DNA of 64,000 nucleotides from Hysterangium stoloniferum. Its lineage: Eukaryota > Basidiomycota > Agaricomycetes > Hysterangiales > Hysterangiaceae. This document shows, piece after piece, positions 47,130 through 59,453 of the stretch. The translations under genes were made by a program, and so were the position numbers. The stretch's first letter is position 1; each line of letters opens with the position of its first letter. The stretch spans positions 3,348,001-3,412,000 of the forward strand of contig WHVD01000001.1 of the NCBI GenBank assembly GCA_015178975.1, written 5' to 3'. The notes below the pieces were generated by a model. The model had not been told where the DNA came from. It made no database searches and worked only from the letters and a program-made list of their open reading frames with translations.

Positions 47130-48728
47130 CTACGGATGCTTGAAGCGGACAACAAGCACGGTCACATTATCCGATGTGAAGTGTTCCAGTGCGTATCGCA
47201 AAAGTACTTGGGAAGCTGCCTGGGGGTCGTCAACATTCCTGACGAGATCGACGACCTTCTGATCCTCTGCTACATCCCACAGCTAAGGCACACAACACCC
47301 GTCACTAGATTATACAGACGCAAAACTGTTCAAGGACTTACTCCATCACAAGCTATTACGAGAAATTCATCCTCTTCTCTCAGCTCAGTCTCAGTGGTAT
47401 ACGGGGCACCGACAACAAAGTCCTTCATTGACGAGTCGCCCAAAGATCTCGTTACGGCCAACACACCGTTAACCCTGTTATTCATCACAAAGCCGCCCGC
47501 GTCCATGATTCGCTTGGCTTCCTGCTTGTCGCTCCCCTTATGGTCGTAGGTTAACCTGATGGCTTTTCCGCCTCTGCAGAGGACAGCCCTCGCATCACCA
47601 ACATTGGCCGTGTATAGCACGCGTCGTAGATGTGACAATTGGGCAGAGGAAACCTCAACAAAGTGGGGGGGTATGTATGTGTGGCTCACTACGTCCGATG
47701 ACGATGATTTAGATGATGGCGAGCTGGAGTGCATGGAGTCGGAGAGGCGTTTTGGGGCAGTGAGCGTCCGGCTGTTGGGGCCTTTCTTCCCTCGCTTCCC
47801 GTTTGAGAGGGACTCATCGTCGCTATCCACGGGACTGCCATTAGTAGACGGTTCCTGAGTGAATGCAAGCGAATCAGACATGTTGTGCATGAAGTTCTGT
47901 CCGCCTTCCGCGTCCTCTATGCGGAGGAAAGCCGTCACGGCGGTACATCCTGAGTGGGTCTGTCCGTCTTCAGCCAGCTTGGAGAGTTGCCTATCGACGC
48001 CGTGGAATGTTTGATTTAGGATTTCCGGAACTGAGGATGAGGAACCGCGTAAAGTCTCGAGCAGGTGCTGAGTGAGGGAACATGCGGACAATGCCAGTCA
48101 GATCCTAAGCATGGACGTGGGGAATGACGCTACTCACTTCATGGAAATGTTGTCCGCACCATTCGGCTGCGTGCTTCCCGGCATGTCCGTCGAATATGGC
48201 CCAATAACCTTGGCCACGTACGTTGGCAAAATCCGCAACGAAAGCATATGCATCTTCCATTGTCCGCCTGGTTCCCTTGTCCTCGCAAACTCCGATGGTA
48301 TATGATGATGATATAGATGGATGTTGGTTCAGGGCCTAAGTACAATAACATCAGCGCAAGTTACAGATTTGGCCCCATATATTACGCACTCCATAGGTGT
48401 CTGGTCCTGCAGCTATCGTAACAGTCTTCGACCGTGCGTTTGGAGAATCGCTAAATGTCATATTTGGAAGTCGCTCTGAATGCTGGTCTCCCTCCTTTCT
48501 AAGGCTGCTCGGATATGGATTACCAACTTGGCAGACTATACTCATTATATACGAAACACTCACTCGGGATCCCCGTGATGATGCTGCGTAGATTCGGTAG
48601 ACAGGGTGGTGGCTGTGGCTAAGCGTGAGGCAACCGTGCAGCGCTTCGGAAGTATCTATCTCACCGGGTAATTGCGCACTTATACGGAGTGAAGGCTGGG
48701 CTCTTGCAGTGGTGATTTCTGGAGGCAT
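47130..48728 (-). CDS. PTC1: Ptc1-like protein phosphatase 2C, 4 exons, 471 aa
   Basis: Mg/Mn-dependent Ser/Thr phosphatase; Ptc1 in yeast down-regulates the HOG and other MAPK pathways. Exons 48728-48390, 48335-48138, 48067-47342 and 47282-47130 join in frame. Metal-binding and core motifs are complete: EDKGTRRTMEDAYAFVADF, FDGHAGKHAAEWC, TANVGDARAVLCRGGKAIRL, DHKGSDKQEAKRI, AVTRSLGDSSMKDFVVG, IACDGLWDV and TSDNVTVLVVRF. The closest remembered family member is Ptc1 (RVNGVLAVTRSLGD, VGAPYTT). An N-terminal extension of about 110 residues and a Ser-rich insertion of about 95 residues inside the catalytic domain (between AFLRIED and LYTANVGD) are additions to the yeast protein. The donor for intron 1 is GTGCGT, chosen because it keeps phase. 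Confidence 0.93.
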
Positions 48729-49187
48729 TATCTGAAATAATTAAGAGGGTCGTTCTGAGGAGCTGTGAGGGCGTAATAAAGCGATATAAATACTATAACC
48801 AGTTTGTTAGCGCTTTGGTCCCTATTGTCACAGTGGAGCACTGGTTTGGGCCCTTTGGTTGCATGTATGACGTGACATCGATCCATGCACTGGCAAAATA
48901 GGCAAATAGGTGCTTTGCATAGCTTATTTACAAACACACTCAAAAAAAATACACTACATCGGGTAAGAAATTCCTCCTCAGCTGCTCGTAAAGCTGTGAC
49001 CAAACCTCTCCCAGGCACAGCCAGGTCTTGCCCCAATTTGCTCGCAAGTTCCATATCCTTTAGGGGTTGCTCAGGTGGCGGCTTGGGCGCAGACATGCGT
49101 CGCATCGCCAGGCGCAAAGCGGCCATCCAAAGCGAGTCGTCTCCAACGAAGCAAAGCGGGACCGCAACAAAAGTGCTCATAGGCTGA

Positions 49188-52100
49188 TCATATATCCCGT
49201 AAAGCGATGCTAGGTCGCAAACCGTATTCGTATACCCTTGGTCCGTTCCAAAGCTGTGGTTTTGCCAATTCCGTCGTTAGTAAAACGAACTCTCGACGGC
49301 GCAAAGTTGATTGGTCACCTTTAATTTCTTCAATTTCTTCCCGTTGTTCATAATCCAATACAAATTGTTTCAAATGCTGCTGTTCTGCCTTGTCTTGGAG
49401 CTGTGCAGTTCGCGTATGAACCGCAAGCGCGGATGTTGCGGGAATAGGGAGTTGGCGCGTCTATAACAGGAGTAATTAGCGCCCTACCGGTATAACGTGC
49501 TACACTCTCGACTCACTTGGGTCTTGTTTCCCTTCTTAGAAATAAGGGTAAACTTCATTACGCCTTCCTGCTCCGAGCTTAGGCTCTCAGATTCCTCTGT
49601 ACGTTTCTTACCCAGGCCCCCGGGGAGTGCAGAAGTATCCCAAAGGGCAAGCGCGGTACGCTTATCGACTTTCCTGGAGTCGCTTGAGGAGTCCGACACC
49701 ATCTTGGCCAGCTCTTTTGCAAAGTCGGCGTCGGCCTCTTCATTAGGACCAAGATTCTCGTGCGTGGAACGAACGACAACGGCATCGGGCGATGCTGGGC
49801 GTTCTTGAGTCTGGGGCATGCATAAGTAGATAGCAACGTGACACAGGAAAGAGATTACTATATCTTCCTGTCCATCTACTCCATCGTCTTCTTCCTCCTC
49901 ATCTCGACGATCGTGTTCATCGCCACTGTCATCTCCGCTGTCGTCACCATCTAAATATAACGTTATTAGATCGGTCACAGCTTTCTTTCATCTCCATACC
50001 TGTCGTCTGTGAGATTATTGAAGTTACCAGATCGTCAACAGCGAATGCTGCTTCGTCAAAAGTTTTAAACCTGACTAATTGTGGGCGAACAGCCTCAAAA
50101 CCATAGTACCTGAGTAACCACGATACTATGATAATAATTCCATAAACCTCACCTCAAGGGTATCTGAGAGCATAAATTCAACATCCATGGGTAATGGCTG
50201 TTCTTTGCACAGCGTGTACAGCTATGCAGAGGTTAAGGAAGCCAGTTCAGACAAAGACACATCGATAGACAGACCTGGAAGAATGTCAAAAAGTTATCCA
50301 GTTTCTTCTTCTGGGTTCCGCGATCGAAGCACATCCCCACTGTGTCAATAAGGGTGCAAACCAGACGGATGCGGAAATAATCATCGGGGGCGTCGATTGT
50401 AGAAAACTGCCCAGGAAGTGGTCTTCCATCAGCTGTATCATTCCGCATCAGATCACCTTAGAGAACAAAAATTCCATTAGCGACTTACGATGCCCGAAAG
50501 TAATCAATGACCACAAAGTATCAAAAACCATCCCTGACCCGATCAATCTATAAATATACAACTCTCCGAGGTATTTCATGGTCGAAATGCGTCGCTGATT
50601 GGTTTTGTATACATTCTGTTCGAGTCCCCGTCTAATATCTTCAAGAACTTGATCGACAACAGATACGGCAAAGGCGGGATGATATCGTTGCAGATCATAA
50701 GTGAGCATAGCCAAGAGATTAATATTGCTGTATTTAACCTTCCATGGCTTAGTGAAGACGTTGTGTAGTGTACGGGCCGTCTAGAGCACAAAGCTTAAAA
50801 CGTAGATGACATTAACTAACAAATGAACTAACCTCTTCATCGTTCCAATCCAATTTACGTATCAATCTCAGGACTTTGTCAATCGTCTTCTTGACCAATA
50901 CGTCATAAACGAGATGCCTGATGAAAAGCACCATAGGCGAGCGGTGCTTCTCTACTCGAGGTGACCGCTCAGGGGGATTACACTAAAGCATTCCGGTAAA
51001 ATAACATAATGTAGAATAGTATACTATTTACCTGGTAATATGCATTCTCTAGAAGTAGCAATTGCCGCTGGTCAAAATGCTGCATGCTCTGTTTGCGTCT
51101 CATCAACTCGATCTAACACGATATCAGCACCCCCCCAATAACATATCCATAAAGAATTCACCATGGTTTTGAACCTCGCTCCGGTGTCCTCACTCCTCAG
51201 CAAGAATCGTCCGCAACCCTCTAAGAGGAGAGCGATATTCTCAACATTTGTACCTGAAAAACTGTCCAGACAGACTTTGAACATGTGTAGGATGAGATGG
51301 GGCGGGACAACGCGGAATTTGGTCAGTACGGAGATGAAAGTAATGTTCTGAAAGAGTGTCAAGGGACATCAACAAACGACACTTCATGATCCCAAAGTAC
51401 ATACCTTCAACCTCGTCTCTGCGAATTCTTTCACGACGTTTTTCTTTTTCTGTAAGTAACGGAATTCTTCATCCAGCTACGATGTGGAATTAAAAACTTG
51501 ACGTCGAATAAAATGCAAGAAACACCAACAATCGCAACAAGATCGGATCCAACATCTGGCATGTACTTGTTAAGAGTAGCGACAAGTCTTCCATAATGGG
51601 GCAACAAATCAATGCGATTTCTTGGAGTCTGGCCCAAAAACTACACATCCATAAAATCAATGAATCAGCTCCCGCTCAATCCGCTGACAGAAACGCACGA
51701 ACCTTCACAAGCCTCTTTCTAGCTGCTTTCGAATTCAGGAACGCAAAGTCCACAGCGGCTTGATCAATGAGAGTTCGGTTGGTAGCATCAGGCAGACGCG
51801 TGAGTAGAGCTGTCAAAAGCTGGGAAGGGCCCGCCGCCGTCGCGAGTGTAGGTGTTCCAGGAGGAGTTGGCGTTCCCGGAGGAGAAGCTGTCGGGGTAAG
51901 CAAACTGCTTTGATTATCAGCTTATATACGAATTACCACCATATTGAAGGATATACTTCTCTTCCTCATCATCATCTGATGCTGCCTCAATGTGTCCATT
52001 GACGGGTTTCTCAACACCATTTAGACTCAAGCCCTCGATTTCCTTCTCCAATTGTTGGATCTCAGCCTGTTCGGCTTCCTGCTTTTCCTTCTCACTGGTC

Positions 52101-53646
52101 TGCTGGTTTGTCTTCGAATCATCACCCTTGTCCCCAGGTTCAAGACCGAGAACGCTCTTAGGTGCCCAGTCTCGCAGATCCTGGAGGTCCTCATAAAACC
52201 TCCGCTCCTCTTCATCTTCCCACTTGCCCCCGCTGGGAAAGGCACTCTCATCGGAATCCTGCTGTCCGCTAGGTCCCGTCGATAATAACAAGACCGATTC
52301 ACTCTTGTGCGTTGCGGTTGGAAGCGACGGCATAGGTAAGTAAAGTAACTCCGAAAGCCTATGGCCATTATTGGTTTATTTAGATATAGATTTAAGCTAA
52401 AATTACCCACGTTTGACAACCGGTGTGCAGTTTTTCGTAGCTCTTCGTCATCTTCTCGTATGCCTGTTGGCGATCTTCGAAAATCTCCCCAGAACGTATG
52501 TACGCCTCATGATTTCGCTTGTCTTGTTCTTGGAGACGCTTAGCGCCACGCATCAGCAACCATTCATGGTGCATATCGCAAGGAATACGAGGCTCACGTT
52601 GTGCTCCACAAGCAACTTCTTAGATACACTGTCAAAGTAGCCATCACACATCCTCTTGAACCTATCCCGGATATCCTTCTCAACCAACTCTTGCGATTCA
52701 TCTAGAGACCCTGGTTGTGTCGGCGCTTGCGTAGATGCTTCATTCTCTGCAGCAGAAGATAAAGTCCCAGGCTCGGATGAAGATGATATCTGCTTCGTAG
52801 TAGGAGGCGTCAGACCCATATATGGCCGTGAAAAATATTTCAGGAATGTAGTGAGCAATGGCAGAGATGTGAGCGTCGGATCATTAGACAACTGGCAGAA
52901 GCCCCAAAACGACATCAGTGAGAGAAACGAAAGTCACACAAATACGTACGAGCTCCTTCAAAGTCTTCATGATCCATTCCCCGCCGCTGCGGTTCGGCGC
53001 ATCCCTGATAAGACCCACCAAAGCAAGCTCAGAGCAAACACGCAGCACAGGCCGCTGGCGCGAGATCCGCGCGCTCTCGTCCTTGTCACGTTGCTCAGGG
53101 GCAAGCGCCGCCAGCGCGGCACGGGACGGCGCCACAAGCGTACTTTGGAACAACGCCGTGACTGCGGCCATGAATGTCTTTGGAAACCTCCTGTGTAATG
53201 CCGAAATAACCTAGATATTCTTAGCATCGCCGGTGGTCGGTGATGAATGTGGAGCTCTAACCTCTGTTGCGCTCCAGACATCCTTCTCTGTCTTGCATCT
53301 GCCGACGCCTTCCGCGGCCGCACTAGCAATCTCTTCGATATATTTTTCAAGAGATAGAGAATCGATATCCTTTAGTATTTGGTCACGATTGTCACTACCA
53401 ATAGACTGGCGCATACGCTTGATTAGAGCTGTATGACGCTTCAACGATGAATCCAATGATTTAGGAGGGTCTATATAGTGATGATAACATGGTTTTAAGA
53501 GATAAGTGATCGAAGTTGTTTTGGAGCAACGCACCATGGCTCTCTGCGTTTAGCTTCTTGAGGCTGGCACGTTTGAGCCTACGCGCAACCTCCTCTTCTT
53601 CCTTTGACGACGTGATGGCTATAGCCGTAGCATTCTTGTGGTCCAT
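49188..53646 (-). CDS. UPF2: UPF2/NMD2, nonsense-mediated mRNA decay factor, many exons
   Basis: Cytoplasmic scaffold with MIF4G domains that links Upf1 to Upf3 and the exon-junction complex. Starting at MDHKNATAIAITSSKEEEEV, minus-strand exons give a first MIF4G domain (KRHTALIKRMRQSIGSDN, DSLSLEKYIEEIASAAAEG, then FPKTFMAAVTALFQ), the linker FKRMCDGYFDSVSKKL, an acidic KWEDEEERRFYEDLQDL motif typical of UPF2, a second MIF4G region (53-50 kb; TPRNRIDLLPHYGRLVATLN), a third one (DDYFRIRLVCTLIDTVG), then a long acidic block (DGDDSGDDSGDEHDRRDEEE) and the Upf1-binding FTLISKKGNKTQ region near the C-terminus. Introns are short and numerous; I did not fix every boundary. The last 35 residues do not match the usual UPF2 end, so the final exon is uncertain. 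About 1100 residues. Confidence 0.9.
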
Positions 53647-53895
53647 GAACGTCGCAGACAGCTACACATACACGAATTGCTTCCTGAAATCGCTGGTACG
53701 AAGCTGACAAGTAAGGTGGCTATGAGCGGTGCTTAATGGCGCGCTGATTACTTAAGCAAACGATAGATACTGGTACCACCAAAACGAGTTAATATTTATC
53801 TGACCTTCAGTTGACATAAATAATGGGTATACGACAATATGTTACTTATAAGCCACGAGACAAAAGTGAAACATACAGGTCGAATTACAAGTACT

Positions 53896-55088
53896 TTAGT
53901 TTCCAGTGTTGTATACAGTTCCAGCAGCTGCTGCAAACACTGCGTCAACGGATTCTTGGTCCACACCCAATTCAACCAGCGATTCCCGTGCGATCTCATA
54001 CCAGTCATTGGCACTGCCAGATGTACTGCCAGCTGCACGCGAAGAACCGAACATTATTCTCTCGAAACCAAAGGCTTCGACGGCAGGTCCGACTAATCAA
54101 TGCAAATCGACTTTAGAAATACGCAATATCAATAAATAAAAATTTGTCCTTACGGAACATCTTGATATGCCTCTTCCATTCCTTCTTTTCTTTACCCTCC
54201 TCCTCTGTGTCAGATGTAGGGGGTATTGGCCCGTTCCAGTGAGGCGGTGTGTATTTAATGTAGACAGAAGGATATAGTGAAAATGCAGCAATGTAGGATT
54301 TATATGCGTGGTATTTCGGATGGTTCAGTAGCTTCACGATGGAAAGGTTGATATCATGTGGAGGAGGGAGAATATTCGCTACGGCAAGAGATCAGCTTCA
54401 AGCGACTCAATTATTTCAAATATCAACAAACATAGTACGATTGCCCCTCCGGGCGCAGGCTTCAGAGCCGTCTCTGCTGTTCCAAAGGCTACGTTGAGTA
54501 GCTCCAGCAGGGCCTCAGCGCTTTCTCCCGGTGATTCAATAATAATATCCAACACATGACCATTCTTTAATGCCCATCTAATACCCTGAAGCACTTCTGG
54601 AGAGCTTTTGACAAAGGTAATGGATAAAGTGACTCGAATATCCTCGCCAAATTTGGGCACGTCGGCTGGCACTCCATTCTCGAAACTGATAGGCACAATC
54701 ACAGATAAGATTTTCAACGAAGGGTGAGATTTCTGAAACCTGGTGATTCTAGTGAGTTAGCAGATACCTCCCGTATCTTGGTGACATACTGGTCAAAGAC
54801 ATCGCGCTCTCCACTGGCAGGCAATGACAAGACGACACCGCTGACGTTGCGAGAAGTAACCCACTTGACCTGGGTACTCCATTCTTCTGCATTATTAGCG
54901 GACAAACAGCTATCGATTATCGTATAGGGATGGTTCGTCGACGGGCTCTGAGGCAACGGAAATCTCTCAGATACGCCAGAATTTGGGGGAGTAGAGAAAG
55001 CGGACAAAGGCAGACGGGGTAGAGCAACAGGACCTCTACGACGAGCGCCGACACCAGGAGACGGCAAGGGAGCTTGGAGGTCAGTCAT
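53896..55088 (-). CDS. Amidohydrolase-2-like TIM-barrel protein, probably without metal ligands
   Basis: Minus-strand exons starting MTDLQAPLPSPGV show an amidohydrolase-related layout: a first strand HPYTIIDSCLSA, a conserved SGVVLSLPASGERDVFDQYV segment, SVIVPISFENG, a helix-rich middle ending in LLIFEIIESL, KLLNHPKYHAYKSYIAAFS with YPSVYIKYT, and the C-terminal block FGFERIMFGSSRA followed by DWYEIARESLVELGV and AAAAGTVYN. Family members use a DxHxH motif in strand 1 and a metal-binding Asp in the FGSDWP motif. Here these read DSCLS and FGSS, so the metal site looks lost. The protein may be a pseudoenzyme. The stop at 53896 follows TVYNTGN. Exon boundaries between the listed blocks are inferred. 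Confidence 0.7.
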
Positions 55089-55863
55089 AGCAGAGTTGGG
55101 ATAGAATGAAGGATAAAGGGTTATTATACAGTATACACCTGACGAGGATTTGAATTTGAGCGCTCGATTAGTGAAGTGCTATATATAGCTAGCCCAGCCA
55201 CTCTGATGAGCTCTGATGGCGTCTCCTGACATTCTCTAAATCGTCCCTGTCTAGTAACCATAGATCTATACGATAGGACTTAATATTAACCTGGCCGGAA
55301 AAGCTGATGACCACGGGTTTACTTCTTCTTTTGGTGCTTCCTCGAGTATCGTGAAGCATCTTTTTGTTCGTGTTGATACTATAACCGACTCTAATATCCG
55401 TACTAATACCCACAAACAGCACTGCTGTGACTTCTACACTATAACTATAGCTAAACCTTATAGCCGGTAACCAAAAGCTATAAGATGGAGTTATAACTCT
55501 TTTAATAAAATAAATCAATTATATTAATTGTCCACATATATTAACCCTGCTGTACCCGGAGCAGATCAAGGATTTGTCTGAAACAAAGAGACCAGGAGCC
55601 TCCAGTTTGTTGATAAAGAAGGTAATCCACATTGATGATAAAAATAAATACATATATATTACTCTAAACATGTTCACCTGGGAGCTGTCTGTATGCTTAG
55701 TTATTTGATTTTATATATATATGTATGGTGAACTCCAGAACCTTATTTTAGGGTTATAAATTGTATATAATTCTAAAGAACAGTATCTATTATGTGACTG
55801 AAGTGCCAAAGATCAGTTGCAAAGATATAGTCAATGAACTCTATATGGACATATGTTGTATTT
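55089..55863. other. Intergenic region at the right edge of the gene island
   Basis: No supported gene. CpG content falls from about 55560 onward as LTR debris begins. Confidence 0.4.
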
Positions 55864-56200
55864 GTGTTAGGAACCATCATTTCAGGAGTCCAGAATCAGG
55901 ACCCCACTTACAGTATTCACCTTTCCAGCAACCTGCCATTCAGTGCCTCTGACACCAGCATCCCTGATGATGGTGTCCCAACAACTCATACTAAAGCTAT
56001 TTCCATTCCAACAGCTCTTTGCTATTCATTGTATCATTTTCTTATGCTGCTCACCTTTCTACACTCCTTGTACTTCCATTTTTGGAACTCCATCATGCTC
56101 CATATCACTCCCTTTCCCCATCGCTTAGTATAAAATTTCTACCTGTATTTTATTCCTTAGTTCAAATACAGGGAACAATATTAAAGAGCTTCTAAAGGTT
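55864..56200 (+). mobile_element. LTR fragment (5' half)
   Basis: Begins TGTTAGGAACC and contains a TTAGTATAAAATTT TATA-like site near 56126, as in family A. CpG-poor. The 3' half is missing. Confidence 0.5.
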
Positions 56201-56458
56201 AAACCAGTCAAAAGAATTTATGAGAGAGCTAGTAATTCTAAGAAGGGATTTGAAACAATAAATAATTGGGAAACTGGTTAAAATATATATAGAAATGATG
56301 CAGAATTAAAGAAGGCAAGAAATTGAACATCTCCTTACAGTAAAGATGTTTGACTTAGGGTAGTAGCTAGAGTCAAACAAAAAGTACTTATAACAGAGAG
56401 TTGGGTTCCAGGCAGAATCTGGACACAGGTCTTAACAAGTTGTTGCAATTGTCAAAAT

Positions 56459-57500
56459 TGTTAAAGTGTCAGGAACAAGGGGGAACTAGGCAGAAGACTG
56501 GGAGGTCTGTACATACATATGTACTTAACTGGGGGTCTGGTTCTAAAGACAAGTGGAGCATGGCTTCAACTTATGTATTGCACCCTTGTACAAACTGTCT
56601 GGGTGCTCCAGTATTTTGGAAATAAATGAGAAGTACAATCAAAACAAAGTGTTAAAGTCTAAACCAGGGGGGGGTGTTCCTAGGGATAAGGAGGATGGGG
56701 CTCCAGGGGTCTGTAAGGTTAGAATGTACTTAACTGGGAGGTTTGGTTCTACAGGACAAGTGAAGCTTGGCTTCAACTTATGTGTTGCACCCTCACACAA
56801 ACTGTTGGAGTGCTCCAAACAAGCAAATAGTTCATAACAGACTAAAAGTCCACACTTAGCTTAATCAGGCAGGAGGCCAAAATGCCAAGAGTCAGAGTGA
56901 TAAGAGTCTTGGCTGGCAATGACATCTTGAAGAGGATTAAGTAAAAGAGAAGGGGAACTTAAGTTGATGTTCAAACTGAAGAACTATAGCATACAAGATG
57001 AGAGTTATATACTGAAAGTGAGATGGGTGATCGGGAGGTTAATCATGGAGGTAAGAAGACAAACAGATTGAAGGAAGCATGTGACAAGATGGAAAGACAA
57101 TAGAACTAAATGCAAAGTAATGGTAGAGTACTAAAAGGGTTTGAGGTGGCAAGTGATATGTACACATAGAGCAAATGATGGGAAAGTGTTGGGATGGGAG
57201 CAGAATGGAATGATTAACAGGGTAACCTATAGTAAACCAAGTGTTGAGGTGGTTGGGATGGTGATACCACAGTTGGGGGTACTGATAACAGGATGCCAGA
57301 GTGTTGTCAGAATGAAAACAAGTTGCAGGGGCCCAAAAAGGTGAGGACTAACACAAAGTAATACACTTATGTAACTGGTAACTGGAGGGCTGGAGTCTAA
57401 CGTTGATGACAATTAGAGTCTCAGACTTGCCAAAGATGAGAGTATGAGACATTAATAACAGAATGGGGGAATACCTACATTGTAATTTTCTCATATTTTC
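56459..57500 (-). mobile_element. Older LTR split by a nested LTR
   Basis: Starts TGTTAAAGTGTCAGG, carries the core in reverse (GGCTTCAACTTATGTATTGC near 56565) and is interrupted at 56645 by the solo LTR at 56650. The right end is not clear. Confidence 0.5.
56650..57353 (-). mobile_element. Solo LTR of family A nested in another LTR, TSD CAAAG
   Basis: TGTTAAAGTCTAAACC...GGACTAACA with CAAAG at 56645-56649 and 57354-57358. It is a reverse-oriented family A copy (GGCTTCAACTTATGTGTTGC near 56770). Both it and its host are CpG-poor, so both insertions are old. Confidence 0.82.
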
Positions 57501-57569
57501 CTGATAGTTATTACACCATCTAGGAATATTCTAAGATAGAGTAAGTAGTTAGTGCCTGTTGGGGTAAGC

Positions 57570-58388
57570 TGTTGTTATATTTTGACACCTCATATTTCAG
57601 AGCACCTAGCAGAGGCCCTCCTTATCCTTTTCTCTTTGGATATCCCTCTGCTATCCTTGTGTGAGGTCCACAGGCCCTGTTAAGGGTGCCCTTATATTTA
57701 CCTGCTCCAGAGCCCAAGGCTTCTCTGAAAAACTGCTCACAGTGCCCCTGACACTTGTATCTTTGTATCTTAGCATCTTAGCCTTCCATCCCATCTCCAT
57801 TCCATTCACTCCCCCATCACCATTCCACATATACATCCCACTTGCCACCTCATACCTTTTTAGAATACTTTGTTATATTGTATTTAGTCTCATTTGGATC
57901 CCTGTTCCTTCCCCTACTTCTTTTTAACTTGTCATCATTCTCACTTCTCTGATCAGCCGCCTGATCATCTGTCTCACTGTAGTATAAAGCCCTTTCCATG
58001 TATGTATGCTATAGTTCTCCAGTTCAAATCTTGACTTAGATTACCCCCTTCTAGCTCTCAGTCCTATTACTCCTATTCTAATACCCTCAAAGGTGTCTTC
58101 AGCAAGCTGCAACCCCTCACTTTACAACTCTTAGTAATTCAGCCCTCCGGTCAATTGAGCTAAGTGTTGATCTTCATTCCTATTGTACTATCTGCTCTGT
58201 TTGAAATACCAGAGCACCCTAACAGTTCATGTGAGGGCACAACACATAAGTTGAAGCCAAGCTCCACTACATTTATGAAGTCAGACCTCCCGATAGTACA
58301 ATCTCTTCACCCCCCCAATTGACTTAGTTACCATCAATGCCCCCCCCCCAACTTAGAGCCTCCTCTCCCTGTCTTGCTTAGATCTTAA
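57570..58388 (+). mobile_element. Family A LTR copy
   Basis: Aligns with 12767-13520 and 42485-42925: GTAGTATAAAGC near 57978, core CACAACACATAAGTTGAAGC near 58240, terminal GATCTTAACA. It is followed at 58389 by AGGGGGAGTAGTG, which resembles a polypurine tract. The left end is uncertain. Confidence 0.65.
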
Positions 58389-59453
58389 CAAGGGGGAGTA
58401 GTGCCTGACCTATAAAATTGACTGGATTGTTTCACAGTATTCCCACACTTAGGCAGAAAGAGACAGTTTAGATTTCACAGTGAGGATGGATGTGCAAATA
58501 GTGTGATAGGAAGGATGAAGGTTCATGAGGAGGACATCCAATCTTTAAGAATTGTCAATGATACAGCCTAAAAATGTGAGGTTCTGGCAAGCACTTTCAA
58601 TAGCATGGATGTAAATCAATTTATTTAGAAGGCTCATGCTCAACATGATAAAGATCCTCATGACATTTGAAATAGCAAGCCATAGTGGACCTCTGGAAGC
58701 ATTCCCTCACTGCTTTCCAAGCAGCTAAACAAAGTCTTCCCTACAACCAAGTACTGCAACTCATCACTAATAATTGACTAGATGATGGCTTCCATTTGCT
58801 TATCTGTCTGTACAGAAGTAGCAGGGGATGTGGGAATGACAGCAGCATCATCATTTGTAATCCAAAAAGCACCAGCACCTTAAAAAGACCATGAACATTG
58901 CATCTCTCCATTTGGAATAATTGCCTTCTGTGAGAAGAGGGACTTTAGCTATGATAGGAGTGAGGAAATTGGGAAAGACCATGATGATGTTTGTTGAGTG
59001 ATATTGTGAGCTAATGGTGGGTTGATGGGGATAGATGGAGGTGATAAAGCCAAAAAGTGAAATTGGTGGTAAAATTGGTGTAATTCAGTTAGAGTCAGGC
59101 CCAGAACCTATTGGAATGATAACTGGAAAAGGCTGAGTACACCATAAGTGCACAGACACTGATGGGGAAGAGATAGATTCAATGGAATTTAACTATGGAC
59201 ACACATAGGTACAAGCTGTAACTAATGTGATGAATCACAACATCTAACAGCATCCACATTTAATTGTATCATTGGGACTAGTAAAGCCCAAGCTTAGTGT
59301 GGAGATGAAATGTGAGGATACACAACCTCAGCTTTAGCTCTGACCTTATAGCTGATACATACATATTGGTCCTCAAGCTCACATTGACTCAGAACCTGAT
59401 TCCCCTCTCTCATGAAGTATAGCCAACACTTGTCTCTGGTCCTTATGCAATAA
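58389..59453. other. CpG-poor repeat-derived sequence
   Basis: No ORF or LTR ends recognised. Composition matches the surrounding retroelement debris. Confidence 0.35.

Noticed and set aside
52656-53198. 180-aa plus-strand ORF
   Set aside because: Antisense to UPF2 exons that have clear MIF4G homology.
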